DNA of 64,000 nt from Streptomyces sp. CHD11 (GCF_018638295.1 NZ_JABTTS010000021.1:43952-107951), one strand, 5' to 3'; numbered from the stretch's first letter, positions 42,540-51,989 are shown. Translations and numbers: made by a program. The notes: generated by a model from the letters alone, not told the origin.

Positions 42540-43856
42540 TCACCGCACCTCGATGAAGGCGCCCGCCTCCCGCTCGGGCCGCGGACGAGGGTCCCCGGCC
42601 GGGTGGCCCACCGCGACCGCGCCCATCGGGTCCCAGCCCGCGGGCAGTTCGAGGACCTCGCGGACCACGTCACGGCAGAACATCGTCGACGACACCCACG
42701 CCGAGCCCAGCCGCTCCCCGGCCAGCGCGACCAGGAAGTTCTGCACACCGGCGCCCGTGGCGACCACGAACATCTCCCGCTCGGCCCCGTCCCGCCGCGC
42801 GTCCCCGTAGGTGTGCGAGCCGTCCATGACCAGGCAGGGCACGACCAGGTACGGCGCGTTCCGCAGTACGTCCCCGCGCCGGACGCGCTTGGCGATGGAC
42901 TCCTCCGTCTTGCCGTCCCGGCGCAGGTCCGCGATCCACGCGTCGCGCATGGCGTCCAGGAGGCGGGTGCGGGACCCGGGTGACTCCAGCAGGACGAAAC
43001 GCCACGGAGTGGTGTGGTGCGGGGCCGGGGCGGTCACCGCGGCCGCCACCGCGCGGCGCACCGCGTCCGGGTCGACCGGCTCGTCGGTGAAGGACCGGAC
43101 CGTACGGCGCTGGGTCACCGCCTGGCGTACCGCCTCGGAGGTGCCCAGCCGGAACATGTCGTCGCGCGCGCCGCGCACCATCGCCCGCGCGCCGTCACCG
43201 TCGTCGGCCGCCACCAGGTGCGGCAGACCGCGGACGACGGCCACCGGCAGACCGGAGGCCTTGCCCTTGACCAGGTCGCCGGCCGCCGCGAGCTCGTCGG
43301 CCGTGGCGACGACCGTGGCGCCGAGCGGATTGCCGTACGCGTCGGTGCCGCCGCGCAGATCGTCCAGGACACGGACGCCCGCCGCGCCGATCGCCACGTC
43401 CGTCAGTCCCGCGCGCCACGGGCGGCCGAAGGTGTCGGTGACGATCACGCCGACCTCGACGCCGAGGGTGTCGCGCAGCCCCTCGCGGATCGTCCGCGCG
43501 GAGGCGTCCGGGTCCTCGGGCAGCAGCAGGACCGTGCCGGCGGGGGTGTTGGAGGCGTCGACGCCCGCCGCGGCCATGACCAGACCCTGCCGGTTCTCCA
43601 CGATGCGCAGGGGGCCGCGCCGGGCCACCACGCGGACCGTCTCCGCGTCGATGGCGGCCTCGCGGTCCGCCGCCTCGACGATCCGGCCCTCCGCCTTGGA
43701 GACGATCTTCGAGGTGACCAGGAGGACGTCACCGTCGGACAGGTCCGGTGCGGCGGTCGCGATCAGCTTGGCCAGGTCGTCGCCCTCGCGGATCTCGGGC
43801 AGGCCCGGCAGGGCCCGGACCTGGAAGCCGTCGGGTGCCGGGTGGGTGCCGCTCAT
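42540..43856 (-). CDS. fbiB: bifunctional coenzyme F420:L-glutamate ligase / nitroreductase-like FbiB
   Basis: 438 residues. The N-terminal CofE-like domain (about 1-245) carries EGDDLAKLI, DVLLVTSKIVSKAEGR and VIVTDTFGRPWRAGLTDVAIG. A C-terminal nitroreductase-like FMN domain (about 255-438) begins QRRTVRSFTDEPVD. It adds the poly-glutamate tail to F420-0; the C-terminal half reduces dehydro-F420 in mycobacteria. The fusion is the actinobacterial form. The start ATG overlaps the fbiA stop by 4 bp (ATGA), so they are translationally coupled. Confidence 0.92.
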   Translation of the reverse strand: MSGTHPAPDGFQVRALPGLPEIREGDDLAKLIATAAPDLSDGDVLLVTSKIVSKAEGRIVEAADREAAIDAETVRVVARRGPLRIVENRQGLVMAAAGVDASNTPAGTVLLLPEDPDASARTIREGLRDTLGVEVGVIVTDTFGRPWRAGLTDVAIGAAGVRVLDDLRGGTDAYGNPLGATVVATADELAAAGDLVKGKASGLPVAVVRGLPHLVAADDGDGARAMVRGARDDMFRLGTSEAVRQAVTQRRTVRSFTDEPVDPDAVRRAVAAAVTAPAPHHTTPWRFVLLESPGSRTRLLDAMRDAWIADLRRDGKTEESIAKRVRRGDVLRNAPYLVVPCLVMDGSHTYGDARRDGAEREMFVVATGAGVQNFLVALAGERLGSAWVSSTMFCRDVVREVLELPAGWDPMGAVAVGHPAGDPRPRPEREAGAFIEVR

Positions 43857-44836
43857 ACCGCCCGCACCTCCCCGGCCAGCGTCAGCGCCTCCCGCGCCAT
43901 CCGCGCGGTCGCCCCGGCGTCGGTCATCATCAGCGGGACGGCCCGGCAGCGGATCCCCGCCGCCTCGACGCGCTCCACGCAGGAGGCGTCGACGGTGTCG
44001 ACCAGCCAGCCGTCCAGCAGGCCCGAGCCGTAGTGCTCGGCCACCGCCGGGGCCGTGGCCTCCACACCGACGGCCGCGAGCACCTTGTCGGCCATGCCGC
44101 GCACGGGCGCGTCCCCGACGATCGGCGACAGGCCGACCACCGGCACGCCCGCGTCGGCGATCGCCTCCCGGATGCCGGGCACGGCCAGGATGGTGCCCAC
44201 GGAGACCACGGGGTTGGACGGCGGGAAGAGGATCACATCGGCGCCGGCGATCGCCTCCAGGACACCGGGGGCCGGCTTCGCCTGCTCCGCGCCGACGGGG
44301 ACGACGGCCTCGGCCGCCACCGAGGCCCGCAGCCGCACCCAGTACTCCTGGAAGTGGATCACCTTGCGCTCGCCGGACCCCGTGGCCGAGCCGTCGTCGG
44401 GCAACGTCACCGCGACATGCGTCTCCACCCGGTCGTCGGTCATCGGGATCAGCCGCACCCCGGGCTTCCAGCGGTCGCACAGCGCCTCGGTCACCGCGCT
44501 GAGCGGATACCCGGCGCTCAGCATCTGCGTCCGCACGATGTGCGTGGCGAAATCCCGGTCGCCGAGCCCGAACCACTCCGGACCGACGCCGTACGCGGCG
44601 AGCTCCTCCTTGAGGCGGAACGTCTCGTCGGTCCGCCCCCAGCCCTGTTCCTCGTTGATACCGCCGCCGAGTGTGTACATCACCGTGTCGAGGTCCGGGC
44701 AGACCTTCAGCCCGAAGAGGTGGATGTCGTCCCCGGTGTTGCCGATGACGGTGATGTCCGCGTCGGGCGCGGCCTGCTTCAGACCGCGCAGGAAACGGGC
44801 ACCGCCGATGCCGCCTGCCAGAACCACAATGCGCAT
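43853..44836 (-). CDS. fbiA: 2-phospho-L-lactate / phosphoenolpyruvate transferase CofD (FbiA)
   Basis: 327 residues. The N-terminal LAGGIGGARFLRGLKQ loop is the hallmark of CofD/FbiA. Conserved segments DVILFPPSNPVVSVGTIL and SPIVGDAPVRGMADKVL bind the Fo acceptor and the phosphate donor. It transfers the phospholactyl or enolpyruvyl group to Fo, giving F420-0 or dehydro-F420-0, the substrate of FbiB. ATG 44836. It lies 41 bp downstream of the cysteine dioxygenase gene on the same strand, so the three-gene run CDO-fbiA-fbiB may be co-transcribed. Confidence 0.92.
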   Translation of the reverse strand: MRIVVLAGGIGGARFLRGLKQAAPDADITVIGNTGDDIHLFGLKVCPDLDTVMYTLGGGINEEQGWGRTDETFRLKEELAAYGVGPEWFGLGDRDFATHIVRTQMLSAGYPLSAVTEALCDRWKPGVRLIPMTDDRVETHVAVTLPDDGSATGSGERKVIHFQEYWVRLRASVAAEAVVPVGAEQAKPAPGVLEAIAGADVILFPPSNPVVSVGTILAVPGIREAIADAGVPVVGLSPIVGDAPVRGMADKVLAAVGVEATAPAVAEHYGSGLLDGWLVDTVDASCVERVEAAGIRCRAVPLMMTDAGATARMAREALTLAGEVRAV

Positions 44837-44877
44837 GGACCCATCCTTGCAGGCCGCTACGGCATCGCGTCAGGCAG

Positions 44878-45408
44878 TCACCGGGCCGGGAGCGGTGCGG
44901 CCTGGCATCGGGCGGCGATGGAGGTCCCGCCGTGGCGCGGCCGGGACCCGGGGAGCATGGGCATCTCGGTCAGGCCGGGGTAGTAGACGTGCAGGCTGAC
45001 CGCGGGTTCCAGTGTGTCGTTGACGACCTCGTGGACGTAACCGGGCGCGAACACGCGCTGGGCTCCCGCCGTCAGCGCGCGCACGGCGCGCCCCGTGCGC
45101 TCGGTGAGGGCGCCGTCCAGGACGGTGAGCACGCCGGAGGAGCGGCCGTGGTCGTGCGTCCCGCTGCCCTGGCCGGGGACCCAGGACAGCAGCCACACCT
45201 CGTAGCCCGGTCCGGTGCGCAGCCGGTGGTACCAGCGGCTGGTGGCGTCGTACTCGACGAGGTGCTCCCACTGGGAGCGGTCGGCGGCGAGGGAGCGGGC
45301 GAGGCCGGCGAACTCGGCGACGGTGGCCGGGTGCTCGCGCGGGGGCTGGAGCAGGTGCGGGACCTCGAGGATGTCGCCGGCGATCTGGAGGTCGCTGTCG
45401 CTGTTCAT
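44878..45408 (-). CDS. cysteine dioxygenase family protein
   Basis: 176 residues, cupin fold. The iron-binding motif HDHGRSSGVL (His-x-His near residues 86-88) and a third histidine further on (YVHEVVND) match bacterial cysteine dioxygenases. It oxidises L-cysteine to cysteine sulfinate. The C-terminal region from residue 150 is basic and probably disordered. It is the first minus-strand gene opposite whiB across a 717-bp spacer. Its place beside fbiA-fbiB has no obvious metabolic meaning, but the order is conserved in S. coelicolor as I recall it (SCO3035). Confidence 0.85.
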   Translation of the reverse strand: MNSDSDLQIAGDILEVPHLLQPPREHPATVAEFAGLARSLAADRSQWEHLVEYDATSRWYHRLRTGPGYEVWLLSWVPGQGSGTHDHGRSSGVLTVLDGALTERTGRAVRALTAGAQRVFAPGYVHEVVNDTLEPAVSLHVYYPGLTEMPMLPGSRPRHGGTSIAARCQAAPLPAR

Positions 45409-46125
45409 GGGTGCGGGGTTCCTTGGCGGAGAAGCGGTGGGGGTGCGGGTCTCACGGCGCGTGCGCCCGGGTCGCGGGCAGAGCGGCGAGGGGTGCCCCG
45501 GGTGGGAGCGAAGGAATCAGCGGCCGGGTCGGATGGACCCGGCGGTGGCGGGAGCGCGGTGGCTCAACAGCCGGAACAGCGACAGCTACAGCGAGCGTGG
45601 GCAGCACCGGGGAACCCGGCGGAGCGGGTCGGGGTGAGTGCCGGATTCGCGAGCATGCCCCCTAGGACAGCGGTTCACTCCTTCACTGTCAACTCGACGC
45701 CCGTTGTGTGGGACGTGGTTCACCTCATCCGGTTCATTTCGCAGGCGAAAGGTTTGCTCATTCGTTCCCCGGGACACAAGGTGCGCACGGCCGAGCACCG
45801 CGCGCGCCGTTGCGATTCCGTGATCCGACTGTGATCCGGTTCGCTTCGTCGCGGGCGTCGCAACGGGATCGATCTCCTGGGCGTCTTACCCACAGAGGCT
45901 CTGTGTGGGGGAGTGGAACCCCGCGGATCCCCTCTAGGTGTCAAGGTTTAAGGTGATTTGAACACTTTCCGCTCGGCCTTGGTTCCGCAGAGTGAATAAG
46001 GGGCCCAATAGCAGATCTCGGCTTGACTCGCCCGGAGCAGCACACTTGTAATTTCACTCGTGTCGTTCAGCCGGGATCGGTAACGGCTGGATCACGGGGA
46101 CGCGAAAGACGGACGAGGGGCGCAC
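45409..46125. promoter_or_regulatory. 717-bp divergent regulatory region (cysteine dioxygenase / whiB)
   Basis: No gene seen in this long spacer. It contains the palindrome CACAGAGGCTCTGTG (45891-45905), a whiB promoter at 46023-46052 and a short AT-richer stretch around 45945-45975 (GTTTAAGGTGATTTGAAC) that is unusual for this genome. whiB in S. coelicolor is known to have two promoters under developmental regulators (BldD, BldM). I could not find a convincing consensus box for those proteins. Confidence 0.5.
46023..46052 (+). promoter_or_regulatory. vegetative-type promoter upstream of whiB
   Basis: -35 TTGACT (46023-46028), 18-bp spacer, -10 TGTAAT (46047-46052), giving a start near 46059, about 67 nt before the whiB ATG. 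This is the best sigma-70-type pair in the region. Confidence 0.55.
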
Positions 46126-46389
46126 ATGACCGAGCTGGTGCAGCAACTGCTGGTCGACGACGCGGACGAGGAGCTCGGCTGGCAGGAGCGCGCGCTGTGC
46201 GCCCAGACCGACCCCGAGTCCTTCTTCCCCGAGAAGGGCGGCTCGACCCGGGAGGCCAAGAAGGTCTGTCTCGCCTGCGAGGTCCGCTCCGAATGCCTCG
46301 AGTACGCCCTCGCCAACGACGAGCGCTTCGGTATCTGGGGCGGTCTGTCCGAGCGGGAGCGGCGCCGGCTGAAGAAGGCGGCCGTCTGA
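46126..46389 (+). CDS. whiB: WhiB, iron-sulfur sporulation regulator
   Basis: 87 residues. The four cluster cysteines are Cys25, Cys48, Cys51 and Cys57, forming the WhiB-type [4Fe-4S] site. The GIWGGLSERERRRLKK turn and basic tail (69-84) contact DNA and the sigma factor. The sequence matches my memory of S. coelicolor WhiB (SCO3034). WhiB works with WhiA to control sporulation septation genes in aerial hyphae. It would associate with sigma HrdB. The M. tuberculosis counterpart is WhiB2 (Rv3260c). The upstream GAGGGGC gives the ribosome-binding site. Confidence 0.96.
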   Translation: MTELVQQLLVDDADEELGWQERALCAQTDPESFFPEKGGSTREAKKVCLACEVRSECLEYALANDERFGIWGGLSERERRRLKKAAV

Positions 46390-46390
46390 C

Positions 46391-46442
46391 GCACGGCACG
46401 GCACCGTCGTACGGCACGGCACGGCGCGGCACCGTCGTACGG
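46391..46442 (+). repeat. 24-bp direct repeat after whiB
   Basis: Two near-identical 24-bp copies at 46391-46414 and 46419-46442, one mismatch (core GCACCGTCGTACGG), in the first 55 bp after the whiB stop. Purpose unknown; possibly slippage-derived. Confidence 0.6.
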
Positions 46443-46456
46443 CGGCACGCCCTTCC

Positions 46457-46470
46457 GGATGCCGGCATCC
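46457..46470 (+). terminator. small palindrome after whiB
   Basis: GGATGCCGGCATCC is a perfect 14-bp palindrome, about 70 nt past the whiB stop. It may be part of the whiB terminator. Weak without a T-run. Confidence 0.35.
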
Positions 46471-46677
46471 AGGCCGTACGCCGGCCGGCGCGTGTCTTCC
46501 CCGCACACACGTCACTTCGTACATACGTCGCTTAAGGCCCGTCGCAGATGGCTTGTCCACAGGCGGCGGGCCGCTGTGGTGCCCAGCCGATAGTGTGGTC
46601 GCTCGTCCGAGACGCCCCGCCGCCCCCACCGGGCACGGGCGTCCCCCACAGTCCACCGAACCGGGGCCCGTACCTCG

Positions 46678-49600
46678 ATGTCCGTGCACAGCCACATGGC
46701 AGCCCGGCAAGACCTCGCTGCCACTCCTGAGTTCCCGCGTCACGTGGTGACCGCGGTCCTCGTCTCCCACGACGGCGCCCGCTGGCTGCCCGACGCGCTC
46801 GCCGGGCTGCTCGGCCAGGAGCGCCCCGTCCAGTTCGCCATGGGCGCCGACACCGGCAGCGCGGACGACTCCGCCCAGCTGGTCGCGGAAGCCCTCGGCG
46901 ACGACCATGTGCTGCACCTCGCCCGGCGCACCGGCTTCGGCCAGGCGGTCGAGGAGTGCAACCGCAGCGCCCCGCACCTGACACCGGACGACCTGCCGTA
47001 TCTGAAGCGGCCGAGCGGCTGGGACCCGGTCACCCGAAGCTGGCGCGACGACGCCTACGACCTGCCCGAACTGCCGCACGGCGAACCGGTGCAGTGGCTG
47101 TGGCTGCTGCACGACGACTGCGCCCCCGAACCCGACGCGCTGGCCCAGCTGCTGCGCGTGGTGGAGAACGAGTACGAGCTCGGCCGCGACGACGTCGCCG
47201 TGGTCGGCCCCAAACTCCGCGGCTGGTACGACCGCAGGCAGCTCCTCGAGGTCGGCGTCTCCATCGCCGCCTCCGGGCGCCGCTGGACCGGCCTGGACCG
47301 CCGCGAACAGGATCAGGGCCAGCACGACCACGTACGGCCCGTGCTGTCGGTGTCCACCGCCGGCATGCTGGTCCGCCGCGACGTCTTCGACCGGCTCGGC
47401 GGGTTCGACCGCCACCTGCCCCTCATGCGCGACGACGTCGACCTGTGCTGGCGCGCCCACGCGGCCGGCCACCGGGTTCTCGTCGCCCCCGAGGCCACCG
47501 TCCGGCACGCGGAGGCCGCCTCCCGGGAGCGCCGTACCGTCGACTGCGTGGGCCGCACCTCCGCCTCCCCGCACAAGGTGGACAAGGCGGGCGCGGTCTA
47601 CACCCTGCTCGTCAACTCCCGGACCGCCGCGCTGCCCTGGGTGCTGTTCCGGGTCCTCCTCGGCAGCATGCTGCGCACCCTCGCCTACCTCGTGGGCAAG
47701 GTCCCCGGGCAGGCCGTCGACGAGATCCGCGGCCTCATGGGCACCCTGCTCCGCCCGGAGCGGATCCTCGCCGGACGCCGCCACCGCGGCGCCCCGGGGA
47801 CCGACAAGGACGAGATGCGGCCGCTGTTCCCGCCACCCGGTGCGACCGTGCGCGTCACCGTGGAGCAGGTCGCGGGCGACCTCGTCGGCCGCTCCGATCC
47901 GGAAGCCGTCTCCGGCGCGGGACGGCACGGCAGCGCCGTCGAGTCCGGGCCCGGCGGCGACGACGCCGAATTCCTGGAGATCGAGCAGTTCGCCCGCCTC
48001 AAGCGCGTCGCCCGCAAACCGGGCCCGGTGCTCTTCCTGGTGCTGCTGCTGGTCTCCCTCGCGGCCTGCCGTCAGCTTCTCGGCGGCGGCGCGCTCGCGG
48101 GCGGCGCCCTGCTCCCCGCGCCCGCCGACGCGGGCGACCTGTGGGCGCGCTACACCGACGCCTGGCACACCGTGGGAGCCGGCGGCACCGGATCCGCACC
48201 GCCCTACCTCGCCGTGGTGGCGGCCTTCGCCTCGCTCCTGTTCGGCTCCACCGGCCTCGCCGTCACGATCCTCCTGGTCTGCTCGGTACCGCTGGCCGGC
48301 CTCACCGCCTACTTCGTCTCCCGCCCGCTCGTCCCGTCCCGGCTGCTGCGCGCGTGGGCGGCCGTCGCCTACGCCTTCCTGCCCGCCGCGACCGGCGCCC
48401 TGGCCGGGGGCCGCATCGGCACCGCCGTACTCGTCGTCCTGCTGCCGCTCGCCGCCCGCGCGGGCATCGCCGCGAGCGGCCTCACCAGCGCCGACGGCAC
48501 CCGCGGAAGCTGGCGCGCCACCTGGGCGTACGCACTGGTGCTCACGGTCACGACCGCGTTCACCCCGATCGTGTGGCCCATCGCCCTGGTCCTCGGCATC
48601 GGCGTTCTGGCCCTGCGCAGAACCGACCTCCCGGCCTACGGGCTCCGTTTCCTGGCCCAGCTGGGCACTCCGCTCCTGGTCCTCGCCCCCTGGTCGCTCT
48701 CCCTGCTCCCGTTCGGCTTCTTCCGGGAGGCCGGGCTGGAGTACGGCCCCTCGGCGGCCTCCGCCCTGGATCTGCTCGGCGTGAGCCCGGGCGGCCCCGG
48801 AACGGCCGACGGCGTGCTGCTCATCGGCCTGGTGCTGGCCGCCCTCGCGGCCCTGCTCCGCTCCGAGCGCCGGACGGCGATCCTCACCGCCTGGGCGACC
48901 GCCCTGGTGGGGCTCGTCTTCGCGGTCCTGTCCAACAACTCGGCCTGGGCGGGCCCCGCCACCCTCGTCTACGGCATCGCCCTCCTCGCCGCCGCCGCGC
49001 TCGGCGCCGACGGGGCACGCTCGAGGGTCGCCGAGCAGAGCTTCGGCTGGCGCCAGCCCGTCGCCGCCCTGATCGCCCTCGCCTGCGCCGTCGGCCCGCT
49101 GGTCCTGGCGGCCGGCTGGATGATCCGCGGTGCCGACGGACCCGTGCAGCGGCGCGACCCGGTCCAGGTGCCCGCCTTCGTCGCCGAGGAGAGCGGCACC
49201 AGCGACCAGGCCCGCACCCTCGTCCTCAGCAGCGGCTCCGCCGACCGGATCGGCTATGTGCTGGTCCGCGGCTCGGGTGCCCGCATGGGTGACGCCGAGA
49301 CCGCCGCGGTGGACGGCGCGAACACGCGGCTCGACAAGGTCGTCGCCAACCTGGTCGCGGGATCCGGCGCCGACCAGGCCGACGAGCTCGGCGGCTTCGC
49401 CGTCCGTTACGTTCTGGTCCACCAGGGGGCTCCGCGCGAGGTCACCCGGGTCCTGGACGCCACGCCCGGACTGAGCCGGCTCAGCCAGCAGGCGGGCGGC
49501 GCGCTGTGGCGCCTCGACCGGCAGGTCGCCCGCGCGAGCATCGTCCCCGGCAAGGACGGCGGCGGTGAGCCCGTGCCCGTGCCCGCCGGCCCGGTCGAGA

Positions 49601-50343
49601 TCCACACCGACATCCCGGACGGCGCCGAGGGCCGTGTCCTGCGCCTCGCCGACGTCACCGCCGAGGGCTGGACCGCCACCCTGGACGGCAGGCCGCTGAC
49701 GCGCACCACGGTCGACGACTGGGCCCAGGGTTTCGAACTTCCCTCCTCCGGCGGCACGCTGGACGTCACCTACGACGAGCCGGTCACCCACACCGCCTGG
49801 CTGTGGGCTCAGGGGCTGCTCGCCCTGGTCCTCATCGTCATGGCCCTGCCCGGCCGCCGCCGGGACGTCGACGACGACCTGCCCGAGGAACCGTCCGTGC
49901 CCGCCGAGGCCATCGCCGGAGAGGGCCGCCGGGCCCGCCGCCTGCGCGCCCAGGCGGAGGCGGAGGCGGAGGCCGCTCCCGGCGGACCGGTCGCCGGCGA
50001 GGACCTGCCCGCCCCGCCGGAGCAGCCCTCCGCTCCCGTCCCGCAACAGCCCGACTACGGCGACTGGGACGCGGCGCGGTACACCGACGCCGGCCAGGAC
50101 GACACCGCCTACCCGGCCGACCAGTACCAGCAGTACGCGACGGACGCCTACGGCCACCCCGTCCAGCCCGACCCCTACCAGCAGGGCGGCCAGTACGATC
50201 CGTACGCGTACGGCAGCCGGCAGCAGCCGTACGACCCGACGTACCACCAGGGCGGCTACGACCCGAACTACCCGCAGGGCTACGACACTCCGTACGACCC
50301 CAATGGCACGGGCGGCGAGCGTCCCGACGGGAGCCAGCAGTGA
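46678..50343 (+). CDS. large membrane glycosyltransferase (GT2 domain plus multi-helix domain)
   Basis: 1221 residues. The N-terminal GT-A/GT2 domain spans about 20-310, with VVTAVLVSHDGARWLPDALAGL, WLLHDDCAPEPDALAQ (the acidic DD metal site) and DDVDLCWRAHAAGHRVLV. About 130 linker residues follow, then roughly ten helices (about 440-870), an extracytoplasmic domain (about 870-1035), one more helix near 1040-1060, and a 160-residue tail rich in Tyr, Gln, Pro and Asp. It is probably a wall or lipid-linked polysaccharide polymerase or transferase; substrate unknown. ATG 46678 fits Streptomyces homologues; ATG 46696 is possible. The stop overlaps the next start (GTGA). Confidence 0.82.
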   Translation: MSVHSHMAARQDLAATPEFPRHVVTAVLVSHDGARWLPDALAGLLGQERPVQFAMGADTGSADDSAQLVAEALGDDHVLHLARRTGFGQAVEECNRSAPHLTPDDLPYLKRPSGWDPVTRSWRDDAYDLPELPHGEPVQWLWLLHDDCAPEPDALAQLLRVVENEYELGRDDVAVVGPKLRGWYDRRQLLEVGVSIAASGRRWTGLDRREQDQGQHDHVRPVLSVSTAGMLVRRDVFDRLGGFDRHLPLMRDDVDLCWRAHAAGHRVLVAPEATVRHAEAASRERRTVDCVGRTSASPHKVDKAGAVYTLLVNSRTAALPWVLFRVLLGSMLRTLAYLVGKVPGQAVDEIRGLMGTLLRPERILAGRRHRGAPGTDKDEMRPLFPPPGATVRVTVEQVAGDLVGRSDPEAVSGAGRHGSAVESGPGGDDAEFLEIEQFARLKRVARKPGPVLFLVLLLVSLAACRQLLGGGALAGGALLPAPADAGDLWARYTDAWHTVGAGGTGSAPPYLAVVAAFASLLFGSTGLAVTILLVCSVPLAGLTAYFVSRPLVPSRLLRAWAAVAYAFLPAATGALAGGRIGTAVLVVLLPLAARAGIAASGLTSADGTRGSWRATWAYALVLTVTTAFTPIVWPIALVLGIGVLALRRTDLPAYGLRFLAQLGTPLLVLAPWSLSLLPFGFFREAGLEYGPSAASALDLLGVSPGGPGTADGVLLIGLVLAALAALLRSERRTAILTAWATALVGLVFAVLSNNSAWAGPATLVYGIALLAAAALGADGARSRVAEQSFGWRQPVAALIALACAVGPLVLAAGWMIRGADGPVQRRDPVQVPAFVAEESGTSDQARTLVLSSGSADRIGYVLVRGSGARMGDAETAAVDGANTRLDKVVANLVAGSGADQADELGGFAVRYVLVHQGAPREVTRVLDATPGLSRLSQQAGGALWRLDRQVARASIVPGKDGGGEPVPVPAGPVEIHTDIPDGAEGRVLRLADVTAEGWTATLDGRPLTRTTVDDWAQGFELPSSGGTLDVTYDEPVTHTAWLWAQGLLALVLIVMALPGRRRDVDDDLPEEPSVPAEAIAGEGRRARRLRAQAEAEAEAAPGGPVAGEDLPAPPEQPSAPVPQQPDYGDWDAARYTDAGQDDTAYPADQYQQYATDAYGHPVQPDPYQQGGQYDPYAYGSRQQPYDPTYHQGGYDPNYPQGYDTPYDPNGTGGERPDGSQQ

Positions 50344-51929
50344 ACCGCACCACCCTGTCCCTGATCGCGGGCGTGACCGCGCTCGCCGCCGTCACCGGCT
50401 TCGCCGCGATGTCCACACCCGACGCCGGGGCGACGGACGAGCCGGCCAGGGCGGCGGCCCACCTCCCGGTGGAACGCACGAGCCTGCTCTGCCCGCAGCC
50501 GAGCTCCTCCGACCTCGCCGAGACGGCCTACACGTCCTTCACCCCGGTCACGGAGGGCGCGAAGGGTGAGGGCAGGGCCCAGCTCCGCCCGGCCACCCAG
50601 GCACCCGAGCCCGACGGCAAGGGCGAGGAGGACGAGGGCGGCGACGAGGGCGGCGACGAGGGCGAGAAGGACGCGACGGACGAGAACGACGCGACGGACG
50701 AGAACGACGAGAAGGACGAGAAGGACGGGGGCGGCGGCAAGGAGGTCCTGAGGCCCGGGAAGCCCGGCACGCCGGTCACCGGGGACGTCTCCGGAGGCGA
50801 GGCCCCGGCCCTCATCGGCACCGCCGAGGGCAGCTTCGCGCCCGGCTGGACCGTGCAGCAGACCACCGAGGTGACCGTGGGCACCGGCCGGGGCCTGCAC
50901 GGAGTCACCTGCACGCCCGCCGACACCGAATTCTGGTTCCCGGGTGCGAGCACCGGCGAGGACCGTACCGACTACCTCCACCTGACCAACCCCGACGACG
51001 CGGCGGCCGTGGTGGACATCGAGCTCTACGGCAAGGACGGTGCCCTGAAGACGACGGTGGGGGAGGGCATCACGGTCCGGCCGCACTCCGCCGAGCCGGT
51101 GCTGCTGTCCACGCTCACCGAGGAGCAGCAGACGGACGTGACCGTGCACGTCGTCGTCCGCAGCGGCCGGGTGGGCGCGGCCGTGCAGGCGCTGGACGAC
51201 AAGCTGGGCGGCGACTGGCTGCCCGCGTCGGCCGACCCCTCGGGCAGCCTGGTCCTGCCCGGCATCCCCGAGGACGCCACGGCCGTGCGGCTGGTCGCTT
51301 TCACCCCGCGCGACGCCGATGTCGACCTGACGGTGCGCCTCGCCTCCCCCTCCGGTCTGATCAGTCCGGCCGGTCAGGAGACGCTGCACGTCAAGGGCGG
51401 CATGACGGCCGCCGTCGACCTGGGCGACATCACCCGCGGTGAGCCGGGCTCCCTGGTGCTGACGGCGCCGGACGGCTCCGTGCCGGTCGTGGCGGCGGTA
51501 CGGGTGCTGCGCGGCAAGGGCGAGAAGCAGGAGTCGGCGTTCATCCCGGCCGCCCGGCCGGTCGGCGACCGCTCGACGGCCGTGGACAACACCGCGAAGG
51601 GCACGACTCTCGCGGTGACCGCGCCCGAGGGCACCGCCAAGGTCGAGGTGACCGCCTCGGCGGGCACGAAGGGCGGCACGCAGGCGTCCAAGACGTACAC
51701 GATCAAGTCCGGTACGACCCAGCACATCGACGTGCCCGCGCCGACGGGCGTGAAGGGCACCTACGCGCTCACGGTCGAACCGGAGGCCGGCACGCCCGTC
51801 TACGCGTCCCGCACCCTCACGGCGACGGAGAGCGGCGTCCCGTTCTTCACCGTCCAGCCACTTGTGGACGACCGGGGGACGGTGGCGGTACCGGAGGCGC
51901 GCGAGGACCTGTCGGTCCTGCAGAGGTGA
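50340..51929 (+). CDS. DUF5719-family exported or membrane-anchored protein
   Basis: 529 residues. An N-terminal hydrophobic segment (LSLIAGVTALAAVTGFAAM, 6-24) is a signal peptide or anchor. Residues 90-135 are an acidic low-complexity run of Glu, Asp, Gly and Lys. The rest (about 145-529) is beta-rich, matching DUF5719. The family has no known activity; it occurs next to the large GT2 in actinobacteria, so a partner role in its extracellular part is plausible. GTG 50340 overlaps the preceding stop TGA (GTGA), which indicates coupled translation. Confidence 0.8.
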   Translation: MNRTTLSLIAGVTALAAVTGFAAMSTPDAGATDEPARAAAHLPVERTSLLCPQPSSSDLAETAYTSFTPVTEGAKGEGRAQLRPATQAPEPDGKGEEDEGGDEGGDEGEKDATDENDATDENDEKDEKDGGGGKEVLRPGKPGTPVTGDVSGGEAPALIGTAEGSFAPGWTVQQTTEVTVGTGRGLHGVTCTPADTEFWFPGASTGEDRTDYLHLTNPDDAAAVVDIELYGKDGALKTTVGEGITVRPHSAEPVLLSTLTEEQQTDVTVHVVVRSGRVGAAVQALDDKLGGDWLPASADPSGSLVLPGIPEDATAVRLVAFTPRDADVDLTVRLASPSGLISPAGQETLHVKGGMTAAVDLGDITRGEPGSLVLTAPDGSVPVVAAVRVLRGKGEKQESAFIPAARPVGDRSTAVDNTAKGTTLAVTAPEGTAKVEVTASAGTKGGTQASKTYTIKSGTTQHIDVPAPTGVKGTYALTVEPEAGTPVYASRTLTATESGVPFFTVQPLVDDRGTVAVPEAREDLSVLQR

Positions 51930-51989
51930 TGGAAGCGGCGGTGTGTGCCGGGGCGGGTTCGCCCGTCCCCGGTGACCGGGGTGATCCGC

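Noticed and set aside
46054..50247. 1397-residue open frame antisense to the large glycosyltransferase
   Set aside because: It lies exactly opposite a well-supported gene, and its composition (Gly, Arg, Val, Gln-rich) is that of a GC-rich shadow frame.
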